Positions 33,915 to 43,076 of a DNA stretch of 64,000 nucleotides are shown here, piece by piece. Numbering within the stretch: position 1 is the first letter of the stretch; each line of letters opens with the position of its first letter. Where the stretch lies: assembly GCA_033032865.1 (NCBI GenBank), contig JAWHQI010000004.1, forward strand, positions 19,636,001 through 19,700,000, read 5' to 3'. A program made the translations under genes and the position numbers. The stretch is from Dactylorhiza incarnata (taxonomy: Eukaryota > Streptophyta > Magnoliopsida > Asparagales > Orchidaceae). The notes below the pieces were generated by a model. That model did no database searches. It saw nothing but the letters and a program-made list of their open reading frames with translations, and was not told the DNA's origin.

Positions 33915-35832
33915 TCTAATCTGGAGCAAAGGTCTGGTTATAGTCTATCCCTTCTTCTTGTTTATATCCTTGTGCTACAAGTCTTGCCTTGTTTCTCACA
34001 ATTACTCCAGTGGAATCTAGTTTATTCCTGTATACCCATTTTGTACCAATTACAGGGTAGTTTCTTGGTCTTTCAACTAGGTTCCATACTTTGTTTCTCT
34101 CAAATTGGCCTAATTCTTCTTGCATGGCCATAATCTAGTGAGGATCACAATTTGCTTCTTCAAACTTCTTTGGTTCAACTTGTGATAGGAAGCATTGGAG
34201 CATCATCCCATTTGAGACCTGATGTCTTGTTCTTACTCCTGTGTTGAGATCTCCAATTACTTGAGCTTGTGGATGATCTTTCAAATTGATTCCTGTTCTG
34301 CTTGAATTTGTCAGTTGTTCTTCTTCTTCATTCTCAATGGGATCATTGTTCAATTGTTCTTCCTGAATCATGTCCTCTTGTGGAAGTGGGTCTTGAATGC
34401 TCTTTTCTGAGGTTTCTTGTTCAGACTCTTCACTTGGTTCCTCTAACTGATTTTCCTTTCCTTTATTTAGAGCTAGTTGCTCAAGCTGGGTTTCTATACT
34501 GTTATTTTCCTGTGGAAAAGAACTGGTGGAAGTCTCCTCCCCCTTAAGAAGCATGTTAGTTTCATCAAATACAATGTGCATAGATTCTTCAGTTTTAAGA
34601 GTTCTTTTGTTATAGCACCTATAGGCTTTACTAGATGCTGAATATCCTAGAAATATTCCATCATCAGATTTCTTGTCAAACTTGGCAAGATGATCTTTTC
34701 CATTATTTAGGATAAAACAAACACATCCAAAGATCTTAAAATATTTAACTATGGGTGTTTTTCCTTTCAAGAGCTCATATGGAGTTTTTGATTTAGTTTT
34801 GTGTATTAGGCTTCTATTTAGTACATAGTTGGCAGTGTTGACTGCTTCAGCCCAGAAAGTTTTTGGCAAACCTGATTCTATAAGTAATGTCCTTCCTGAT
34901 TCTATTAATGTTCTATTCTTTCTTTCAGCCACTCCATTTTGCTGAGGAGTTCTAGGGGCTGAAAAACTTTGTTTGATACCTAATTCTTCACAGAAACTAC
35001 TCATAAACTGATTTTCAAATTCAGTCCCATGATCACTTCTGATTATGGATACCTGACTATTGAGTTTAGATTGAATTTGTTTTATGAATTTTGAGAGAGT
35101 CTGATGGGTTTCAGACTTAGCCCTTAGAAAGAATACCCAGCTGAATCTAGAGTAGTCATCTACAATGACTAGGGTATAGGATTTTCCACCTAAGCTCTGA
35201 GTGGATATGGGACCAAAAAGATCCATGTGTAACAAGTGAAGGATCCTTGGAGAGTCATCCTTACCAATTGGTTTGAAGGATGATTTGGTTTGTTTTCCTA
35301 GTTGACAAGGTCTGCATGGAGAATCCTTAGAGTATCTACCCTTTGGTAAGCCTCTAACTAGGTTATTTTTTGCGAGTTTACTAATTGTTTTGTAGTTTAA
35401 ATGACCTAGTCTCCTATGCCATAATTCACTTTTATCAATAATATTATTGAATAAACAGACTTCTGTGGGTGAAGAACTAAAGTCCAGTACATATACTTTT
35501 CCTTTTCTAATTCCTTTAAGTACTGTGGCACCAGTCTTGATATCAATAATATGGCAGAATAGTGTGGTGAATTTTACCTCATACTTACCATTATCACATA
35601 TCTGACTTATACTTATCAGATTATGCTTTAGTCCTTTGACTACTGCCACATTCTTGAAGGTGACTTTCCCTTCATTGAAATCTCCAAAGCCCTTGGTTTG
35701 GCCACAGCTAGAGTCTCCAAAAGTTACTGATGGTCCAAGTCTGTCCTCAAAGTTGATTAACAGGTTTTTGCATCCACTGTCCAAGTACCACACAAGCCTG
35801 GAGATGTGATACATCTGCACATAAAATTTCAA
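33915..35832 (-). pseudogene. E8 protease, integrase and RT start
   Basis: Frame 35832-34135 (565 aa), then 34131-33916 after a single in-frame stop at 34132-34134. The protease shows LVWYLDSGC followed at once by KNLLINFEDRLG; the SRHMTG stretch present in E1 is missing, so protease activity is doubtful. The GAG-pre-integrase zinc region has LWHRRLGHLNY and CRPCQLGKQTKSSF. The integrase core has HMDLFGPIST, VDDYSRFSWVFF, IIRSDHGTEFEN and PQQNGVAERKNRTLIESG, i.e. the D, D and E surroundings. An acidic Gln/Glu linker then leads to the RT entry motif MAMQEELGQFERNKVWNLV. It overlaps gag by 4 bases at 35829-35832. Confidence 0.9.
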
Positions 35833-37828
35833 ACATTAGTTTGAACCCTGCTCAGCTGGGGTCCCTTCCTATAATCAGTGAAAGAACTAATGAAGGAATA
35901 AGTAGGTTTTACAGGATATCCTTCCTCCTTTTGGGGCATTGGTCTATCATACCAATCTGTTTTGGTAATGTCACAAAAATGGTGTTCATAATAAAAGGAA
36001 AGGGAAGGAGGCTTTTTGAACAGAGAGACATTTCTGTCAGATTGGTTGTGTCGATATGAATTCGATGTATGTTTAAGGTTGCGTCGATATGGAGTCGACG
36101 CTTTATTTATTCTATGTTTACTTTCAGTCGAAGTATGAGAAGGGTTGCGTTGAGTAGAAGTTGACGCATTTTGGTGTAAGCGTTGATTAGAAATCGATGC
36201 ACGTTGATAAGAGTTCGACGCATGTTCAAAATTTTTGTGAAGATTCTTTCCTAAGATTCCTTTATTTGTAATGGGATTAGGTTGATTGAAAATAGTGGTT
36301 ATTTCTTGACTTACTTGTGATCTTGCTTCTGCTAGATGATTCTCCCTAGTGAAGTGAATGGGATGTTTCCAGACAGGTTTGCTAGATGTTTGAGATTTAG
36401 ATGCTTTATCAGTTTTCAGTTTTAGTTGACTAAATCTATTAGTGAGATTCTCAGAAATATTTTTGATCTTCTGACCTCTTCCATTTAGAGAGTCCTCAAA
36501 GGCTTTAGCCTTTGCTAGCTCTTTTCTTAGTGTTAGATTTTCTAAATAGATTTTGTTTAGGTTTTCCTCTGAGAGTTCTAGATTGAGTTTATAATTTTTA
36601 TGGTGTATATTTACTTGTTTTAGATTTTTTAATTCCATCCTTAATTCTTTTACTTCTTTTTCAGATTTGATTAAATCTAAACAGAATTCTTTGAAATCTT
36701 GTTTGAAATCAATAGAGGAGAAATCTATATTATCAAGTATATTTACCATAGATGTGTCATCAAACTTCTCAGTGGCCATCAGACATGTTTCTTCTTGCTT
36801 GACCTCTTCTTGATCAATATCTGATGAGGTACTTTCTTCAGATTCTGAATCACTCCAGGATTGAGCAATGAATCCTCTTTCTTTCTTTTTCTTCTTTGGA
36901 TCTGTTCTTTTCAGATCTTTCTTGCTGTTGTTCTCCTTGGGACATTCAGGAGCAATGTGTCCAGGTTTCCTGCAAGTGTAACAGATAATCTCTTTAGTGG
37001 GTGTTTTGTTATACCTGGTTTTTGAATCTCTTCTTCTGGATCCTTCTGTTTTGATCCACTTTTTGAACTTTCTGGCAAGCAAGCTGATTAGCTCCTCATC
37101 ATTAGTAGATGATTCACCTTCAATAACCTTCAATGCAATACTCTTTTCTTTTGAGAGTGGAGATGCCTTTTCTTTTTCAGCTCTGGTTTTCAACAGTTGT
37201 TCATAGGATTTTAATTTACCCAATAGAACATCTGTTGATATTTCTTTTTGACTTCTGGAGTCTTTAATTGGCCAGATTCTTGAATCCCAAGAGCTTGGAA
37301 AGCAAGTCAGCAATTTATCATTTATCTCAATGAGAGATATGTCCTTCTCAAGTGTTCTCAATTCATTGACTATGAGGCTGAATCTTGAGTACATGTCAGC
37401 AACACTTTCACTTTCTTTCTTTTGGAAGTTTTCATATTGGGAAATCAGTAGTGCCTTTCTATCCTTTTTCTCATCAGCACTTCCCTCTACCATTTTGGTG
37501 AGAGCTTCCCATACTTCCTTAGCTGACTCACAATCAGCAATCTTTTGGAAAATTTCATCTGAGAGGTTTGAGACTAAGGTATTCATAGCTTTGGCATCAT
37601 GTCCTTGGGCTTTCTTCTCATCCTCTGTCCATTCAGCTCTTGGAGCAAGTCTTTCAGTCACTTTTCCACTTGAGTCCTTCCTGAGTGGCTTGGGGGGACC
37701 TGTCAAGATAATATTAAACAATTCATCATCAATAGAGTTTAAATAAATTCTAACTCTTGCCAAAGTGCAAACTTTTCAAGGTTGCAAATTGGTGGTCTGG
37801 TGGAAGCATAATCTTTGATTTGTGCCAT
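35829..37828 (-). pseudogene. E8 gag
   Basis: The ATG at 37828 begins MAQIKDYASTRPPICNLEKF, homologous to E6 gag, but 4 bases are missing near 37760 relative to E6, so the frame breaks there. From 37763 a 644-aa frame is open. It has the gag core (LTGPPKPLRKD, MVEGSADEKKDRKALLISQY, MYSRFSLIVNELRTLEKD) and a CCHC knuckle CYTCRKPGHIAPEC at about 36943-36984. An acidic Ser-rich part and a coiled coil (about 36700-36480) follow, then a basic Ser/Thr/His/Asn-rich tail. That tail (36049-36222) is encoded by the same GTCGA palindromes found in the LTR. Confidence 0.9.
36049..36222. repeat. GTCGA palindrome array inside E8 gag
   Basis: About six inverted units such as GCGTCGATATGGAGTCGAC and variants (GCGTTGA...TTGACGC) lie within the open gag frame, close to its 3' end. 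The units match those of the U3 and of 32375-32605. Confidence 0.7.
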
Positions 37829-37910
37829 GTGCAAAATAGTTTTGAAGATATATATATATAAGAGGTAGAATCTTTTGATCAAGGAGTTATCCTTTTTAGA
37901 TCAACCTCCC

Positions 37911-37922
37911 TCTGATACCAAT
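37911..37922 (-). promoter_or_regulatory. E8 primer binding site
   Basis: ATTGGTATCAGA on minus, directly inside the right LTR; initiator-Met tRNA type. Confidence 0.9.
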
Positions 37923-39203
37923 TGAAAGTGCACAGTTAACCTCACTAGAATTCTCTAGAGGGGGGGGTGAATAGAGATTTAAAATATTTTGTGCAAAGTT
38001 AATATATATATATGTGTATGATCACAGATTAGAGCTTCCCACACACCAACAAGAATTAGACAAGTAATTAAAGTAAATGCAAGAGAGAAAATCACAGCAC
38101 AACACAAGAAAATATAGTGGTTCCCCAAACTTTGGGTAGTCCACTCTTCTACCCCCTTGGTAGGAATTCACTATCTTGCACTGAGTCTTTTGATAAGGAG
38201 ACTCTTAGAACCACTCTGAGTCTTTTGACAAGGAGACTCTTAGAACCAGTACACTGAATTTTTTGAAGAGAGATTCTAAGAACTCTTTTACAATATTTAA
38301 GTAAGAAAGAAAGAAAGAAACAAACAATAATGAATCTTCTTCCTAGCAAGAAGATTGGAAGCACAAGAAGTGAATTAAATCTTTCTTCTATAGAGAGAAG
38401 AAGATTTGTAGCCTTTCTCTCTTTTAGTGAGAGCAATCAGATTTTGCAGCAGTGAGATTTCAGAAGCAAAAGAAGAAATGGTTGAATATTGCTGCAGAGC
38501 TTTTTCTCAATTTCTCTCTTTTCTCTTGGGAGCTTTTCCTCTATTTCAAAATGTATGTGGTAGATCACTCAACTCTCTTTCTTTTCTGCCGACCTCCTCT
38601 TTATTTATAGCTCCGTGTATTTAAAATAATGCTATAGGAGGATAATTAATTAGCCGTCAGAGAATTTAAAAAATAGAAATGTTTCTATAATTAGCATACC
38701 AATAGAAGGAAAGAATTCATTCCAAATTCAAATAATATCCATAATGAGTTTTATCAGATTAGCCAAGAATCAAATAGAAGGAAGGAATGATTCAGAACGG
38801 CTATAAAATATTAACATTATTCCATATAAATTAGATCTACTGAGAGAAGGAAAGAGATCTGGCACATATTTAAATCTGTCATATAAATCGACGTGCGTCG
38901 ATTACTATCCGACGTAAGCGTCGAATTCATCCTGGCTGGACGTCGAGAGAAGAATAAGGAAGGTGCGTCGACTAAGGTGCATCGACTTCTCTATATGCGT
39001 CGACTAGAAATCAGAGTAGCGTCGACAACACATACGTCGAAATCTTCCTAAAGTTACTTCGACATAACCTGAAGAAAACGTCGACTACATTTCGACATTG
39101 CGTCGAATACTATTCGACGTATATTTACTTAGTCTTGTTTTTCATTCATAAAACTCTTTCTTTAACTCATTTCTAAGGGTTAAGAGAAATCATTTCCCCA
39201 ACA
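37923..39203 (-). repeat. E8 5' LTR
   Basis: 1281 bp, collinear with 29011-30297. The G-run at 37960-37967 has 8 G. The U3 array lies at 38880-39122. Only scattered single-base differences from the 3' LTR were seen. Confidence 0.93.
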
Positions 39204-40231
39204 GTGATGTTTCTGTATGAAGCCCATCCGGGTGTGTAGACCGGATTGGTGATGTTTCTGTGTGAAGCCCATCCGGGTGTGTAGACCGGATTGGTTATGT
39301 TTCTGTGTGACGCCCATCCGGGTGTGTAGACCGGATTGGTGATGTTTCTGTGTGAAGCCCATCCAGGTGTGTAGACCGGATTGGTGATGTTTCTGTGTGA
39401 AGCCCGTCCGGACGTGGGGGCCGGATTGGTGATGTTCTGGGGACCCCGGAGAAGACTCAACAGGAAGATAGTTATTATTTGCCCGTATTTATAAAATGCC
39501 GCCGCCTCGAGAAAGGGGTGTGGGCAATGTAGCTCGGTTTGCTTCAATTGGCCGAGGCTCAGTTTGCTACCGCATGGCGAGACGTTGGCGTACAGGTGTC
39601 GCAGTACCAAGCAGGGGGTTGCGGGCTTAAGCCCAAAGTTGTGCCGCCCCAAGGAGGGCTTATTTATTTATATTTGCCGGCCTGCGTGCCGAAGTATGGA
39701 GCTTATGCTCTTGTAAATCAAATTGCCTGTGATGCCCTTTTCTTGTAGCTTATATTTTTATCGTAGGCGAGTGGTGTTTTCACGAACCACTCGCCCCGTG
39801 GGAACCCCAAGGTGAAATTACCGGGAAGACCTTAAGGGTCAGTTAATTAACTCTTAGAACGGCGGAGTTACGCTGTCGGTAGTCCCATTTGGGCTGCGTA
39901 TAGTCAGACTGTTTGTCGGGGTTACGCTATTGGTGGCCCGGACGAGGAACGCTACAAATAGACCCAAGAGAGCACCTTCAGGAGGGGGATTCGGTTTGGG
40001 ATTTCCCCTTAGATGTTTTGGTTGGCCAAGAGAGGCCTCCAATGGTGCTTTGTCTCAGCTTTGGCTTGGGAGGGGAAGCGCTCAACGATCTTCCGGGTTA
40101 GTGGAGGGACCTCCTCGCTGCGACTAAGGTCTTAGTCAATCTTCCTAGTTTCCGGTCTATCTTCTCTGAGGGATCAGTAAGGGCTAGCCGCCCCTCATTT
40201 CGGTGAGGGCCCCGAACTCCACAAGAGACCG
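39204..40231 (+). repeat. E7 3' LTR, part after E8
   Basis: Resumes inside the 45-bp array (the first five bases are the GTGAT duplication) and follows the 5' LTR to CAAGAGACCGA, where it stops short of the last bases of the LTR. The missing terminal GAAATCGGTTTCAACA is found instead at 43061-43076. Confidence 0.88.
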
Positions 40232-40362
40232 ACTATTACCTGGCGAACTTCTGGCCATAAGGGAAGGCGCAAACCGACCGCGAAATGGGCGGTAGGAATG
40301 GCCAGCTCGTCGACCAACGGGTCATTGATCACATCGTCCACGCTAGGGCGGCGTGCCTCGAA

Positions 40363-40404
<42 letters not shown>

Positions 40405-40526
40405 GGTGACGTAATCCGCGACCGCGCTGAAGTACTCCTCATCAGTCAAGTTGCAGGAAAAAAGCTATGCTCAGCAAAGGCCTTCGTGACCCTTCGCCGA
40501 CCCTCCGATTCCGCGTCGCCACCCAT
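40232..40526 (-). pseudogene. Gene Y, 5' part (antisense, copy 1)
   Basis: ATG at 40526 (MGGDAESEGRRRVTKAFAEH), 115 bases downstream of a TATA box. The frame breaks near 40450 and continues as MTDEEYFSAVADYV. It then meets a proline run encoded by the 40-G tract and ARRPSVDDVINDPLVDELA, HFAVGLRLPLWPEVRQVI (about 40250-40345). The last motif resembles the conserved core of the plant family annotated as putative gypsy type transposon (Transposase_28); this is recognition by eye. The gene is cut at the 40231/40232 junction. Upstream neighbour: gene X in the same direction. Confidence 0.6.
40364..40403. repeat. Homopolymer of 40 G
   Basis: Forty consecutive G within gene Y, read as a proline run on the minus strand. 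True length is uncertain because such tracts are hard to sequence. Confidence 0.85.
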
Positions 40527-40609
40527 CAAGAAAACCTGCGAGAAAAGGGAGAAGCACGAGAACGAGAAAGAGCGAGAGCTCTGCAGCAAAAGGAGAAGAA
40601 GATCGAGAA

Positions 40610-40650
40610 TAAATGCGGTGGTTGGCCCAGTCAAGACCACCTATTTATAG
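40610..40650 (-). promoter_or_regulatory. Gene Y promoter, copy 1
   Basis: On minus, CTATAAATAG (40650-40641) is followed after 16 bases by CAACCACCGCATTTA (40624-40610). Copy 2 has ATATAAATAA then the same 15-mer after the same 16 bases (63845-63885). Confidence 0.75.
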
Positions 40651-40959
40651 CCAAAGCAAAAGGGCGGGAGGAAGTCCAAACGTCGGCGAGCACGAGTATC
40701 AACAAAAACATCACATCACGTACGCTGGCGAGGAAAACCCGTGGGGCTAGCACAAACGACATCCCTGCAGAATATGTATAGCGAGGACAGAGGGTCCTTG
40801 CGAGCGCGATGCAACAAAATAAATAAATTTATTGATAACAAGCGAGAAACCATAAAAGATGATACTAATTATCGAAAGAAATAACAGCCAGCAGGAGTGG
40901 CGAATATGCGTCACAAAACGTGGCGAGACCGTTCAAAGACGACGACGATTATTAGTCAC

Positions 40960-42138
40960 AATACAACGTCTAGCGAGAATCGTGGGGGAGCCATTTCCAC
41001 CGGCCGCCACCCCGCGACCCTGACCTCGGCGGTGCCCTAGAATTATAATATTCCTCTGCCAAACGACCCTCCCGGTCCATGAGGTAAGCGTAGTATCTCA
41101 TTCTCGCTATGTGCACCTCCGGCGTCTGGCGATCTCATCCTAATCGCGGTGTCTCGCTTGCCGGAGCCTCGCGCACTCCTCCATCAAGACCGCGTGCCTA
41201 TCCTCCGCGGCTTCCCTATCCCACCTCGCCTGCATATTGAGATCCATCAGCATTCGCCCATGCTTCCTCAAGAGTTCCGCGGCTCGCTGCTACATCGTTT
41301 CCAGATCGCGCGGATCCCCTAAGAATTCCTCCACCTGGTCAGGAAGGGGAGACATCTCGTCATCACCCAGCTCGGAATCAGTATGTGGATTCTCGACATT
41401 GTCTGCAAGATTTTAGAAAGATTAGATGACGAGCGCGAGATCACGCGGGGTTTCGGCGTGGCCATAACGCTTACCGAGAGGGCGGCGAGAAGTCAAAGGA
41501 CGGCCCTGGAACATATTGCCGTAGTGGGGGTAGAGGGATTTTCCCAGGCCGGCAGGATAAGCTGTACTGTTGGTCGGGGGAATCTTTGGCGGTGCGGAGC
41601 CACCGGTCTCCTCGCTCGTCAGGAGCTGGAACCCGGGCTTATCTATGATTTTATCTGGAGGAGGCGGAGATGGCGGCCTCGACGACGGGCGGGCATGGGA
41701 CTTCAAGGGCGAGACTGTAAGAAAATAGTAACGAAGGTCATATATGGGTTAAAGAAGTATTACGGTATGCGAGATTAAGATCATACCAGTGATATCCTTC
41801 CGCGCAAGGTTCAGGTCCGTCTGTGGACTCTTGCGAGACCCCTCAGTGGGTTCTCCAATGTTCTCGTTCGGCAAAGTATCCTGCGAGTGAAAATTAGTGA
41901 GGAGCGATTTATCGACGTAAATTCGAGTAGCGCATACCTCCTTAGGGCGGCGATCGTCCGAGGAGGAGTCCAACATCACAGAGTCGTCGCCGGAGCGACG
42001 AGCCGCCTTTGCCTTCTTGACTTTCGGTGATTGGGCGGGGGGCGGCCGGTTCATCCAAGCGGGGACCTTGGTCGTGGAAGGTAGCCCGCCAGCTCTCATC
42101 TCCCTCAGGCGAGCCTCTGCTTCTTCAGAGATCGGCAT
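40960..42138 (-). pseudogene. Gene X, multi-exon (antisense, copy 1)
   Basis: ATG at 42138 (MPISEEAEARLREMRAGG). Exons inferred from splice signals: 42138-41938, 41880-41787, 41714-41475, and from 41402 on. Introns of 57, 72 and 72 bases have GTATGC, GTATGA and GTAAGC donors and CTCGCAG, TTACAG and TTGCAG acceptors. The product has a basic Pro-rich N-terminus (KVKKAKAARRSGDD), a part with GLGKSLYPHYGNMFQG, and a charged helical part (DSELGDDEMSPLPDQVEEFL, RKHGRMLMDLNMQARWDREA). A stop falls in exon 4 near 41300 and others further on. It shares aligned motifs with 62650-63330. Function unknown. Confidence 0.6.
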
Positions 42139-42203
42139 CTCCAGGCAGCTAAAACAAGAAAGGGAAGAAAAGAAACGGCGCGTGCCAGTAGGGGTTCGGG
42201 GCG

Positions 42204-42213
42204 ATATTTATAG
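42204..42213 (-). promoter_or_regulatory. Gene X TATA box, copy 1
   Basis: CTATAAATAT on minus, 66 bases before the gene X ATG and about 115 bases from the 3' LTR edge, pointing away from the LTR. Confidence 0.6.
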
Positions 42214-42326
42214 CCTACGGGGTGGGTCCCACCAAAGATTCCTGACAGTGCATCCGGGAGCGGTCGAATATCAAGGGTTGGACGATTCTTCGCGAGGACA
42301 TTAGTCCTCGCGAAGAGCGGGGATTG

Positions 42327-43076
42327 TGTACAACCCCGATATTCGCCAGGTAAGGAAATCGAGCGAGACGGGAGTGGCGAGATCCAGACCTCGCCAAGAT
42401 CGGCCCCAGCCGATGAGACCTCGGCAGACCACCAAAATAGGCAGCGAGGTCCTCGCGAGGCGACCCTCTAAAAGAGACGCCGCGGGTAGTATTTGCGAGA
42501 GGACCCGCGAGAACTCCTTCAGCAAGGTTCTCGCAAGGCGATCCCCCGGAAGAGATCGCGGACAGGACCCGCGAGAAGGCCTGCGAGAGCTCCGGAAGTA
42601 AGGTCATCGCAACCCCTTATCCATAAATCATTAGGGTCAACTTACCATTTTACCCTTGGTGGTCTGCCCTTAGCCTCTCCAAACAGCGGAGCTTGGCTGT
42701 TAGCAGACCCATTTAGGGTGCAGATAGTAAAATCTAAAGGCGGAATCCTGTTATTTGCAGACCAGATCAGAAAATCTATAAATAGGACCTTAAGGGCACC
42801 TTTGGAGAGGATCTCACTTCAGTTTCTCTCTCATCAGGCTTTCTTTGGTTAGCATTTACAGAGCTCTCCAAGGTGCCCAAGTCTCAGTTTTGGCTTGGGA
42901 GGGGAAGTGCTCAACGATCTTCCGGGTTAGTGGAGGGACCTCCTCGCTGTGACTAAGGTCTTAGTCAAATTCTTAATCTTCCGTCCACCCTCCTCGAGGG
43001 ATCAGTAAGGGCTAGCCGCCCCTCATTTCGGTGAGGGCCCCGAGCTCTACGAGAGACCGAGAAATCGGTTTCAACA
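42327..43076 (+). repeat. 3' LTR of the related element, U5 shared with E7
   Basis: 750 bp, TGTACAACCCCG...TTTCAACA. The U3 is unrelated to that of E7 except for the first 12 bases and is rich in CTCGCGAGG-type words (42440-42600). TATA (CTATAAATAG) at about 42777-42786. From GGCTTGGGAGGGGAAG on, it matches the E7 R-U5. It ends next to AATCA, the duplicate of the E7 left flank. Confidence 0.8.

Larger units (their letters stand above)
29011..39203 (-). mobile_element. E8, young Sirevirus copia element
   Basis: 10193 bp, TGAAAGTGCACAG...CCCAACA, flanked by GTGAT (29006-29010 and 39204-39208). LTRs of 1287 (left, 3') and 1281 bp (right, 5') are nearly identical, so insertion is recent; much of the length difference is in one G-run. 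It has PBS for initiator-Met tRNA, gag, protease-integrase-RT-RNase H, an intron-bearing extra gene and a polypurine tract, in Sirevirus order. Lesions: a short deletion near the gag start, a missing segment in protease, one stop and one short deletion at the RT start, and a stop in exon 1 of the extra gene. Confidence 0.93.
40232..42326. mobile_element. Segment of a related gypsy-type element spliced into the E7 LTR
   Basis: Internal DNA of another element, ending with polypurine tract AAGAGCGGGGATTG and the LTR at 42327. It carries genes X and Y on the minus strand, antisense to the LTR. The left junction lies at GAGACCGA/CTATTACC; the same GAGACCGA recurs at 43053-43060 just before the restored LTR end. 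The inserted block is thus bounded by an 8-base repeat, consistent with a homology-guided copy or crossover within the LTR. Confidence 0.65.
22345..43076 (+). mobile_element. E7, gypsy-like element with 2.4 kb LTRs
   Basis: TGTACAACCCCG...TTTCAACA, flanked by AATCA at 22340-22344 and 43077-43081, inserted in the interior of E4. 5' LTR 22345-24752, PBS at 24756, a non-coding interior with tandem repeats, PPT at 27629-27643, and a 3' LTR from 27644. The 3' LTR is interrupted by E8 (29011-39203) and resumes to 40231. A 2.8 kb segment of a related but distinct element (40232-43060) is spliced in a few bases before the LTR end. No gag-pol of its own was found, so it is non-autonomous. Assignment to gypsy rests on LTR size, the PBS and the antisense genes; it is an inference. 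Confidence 0.8.
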
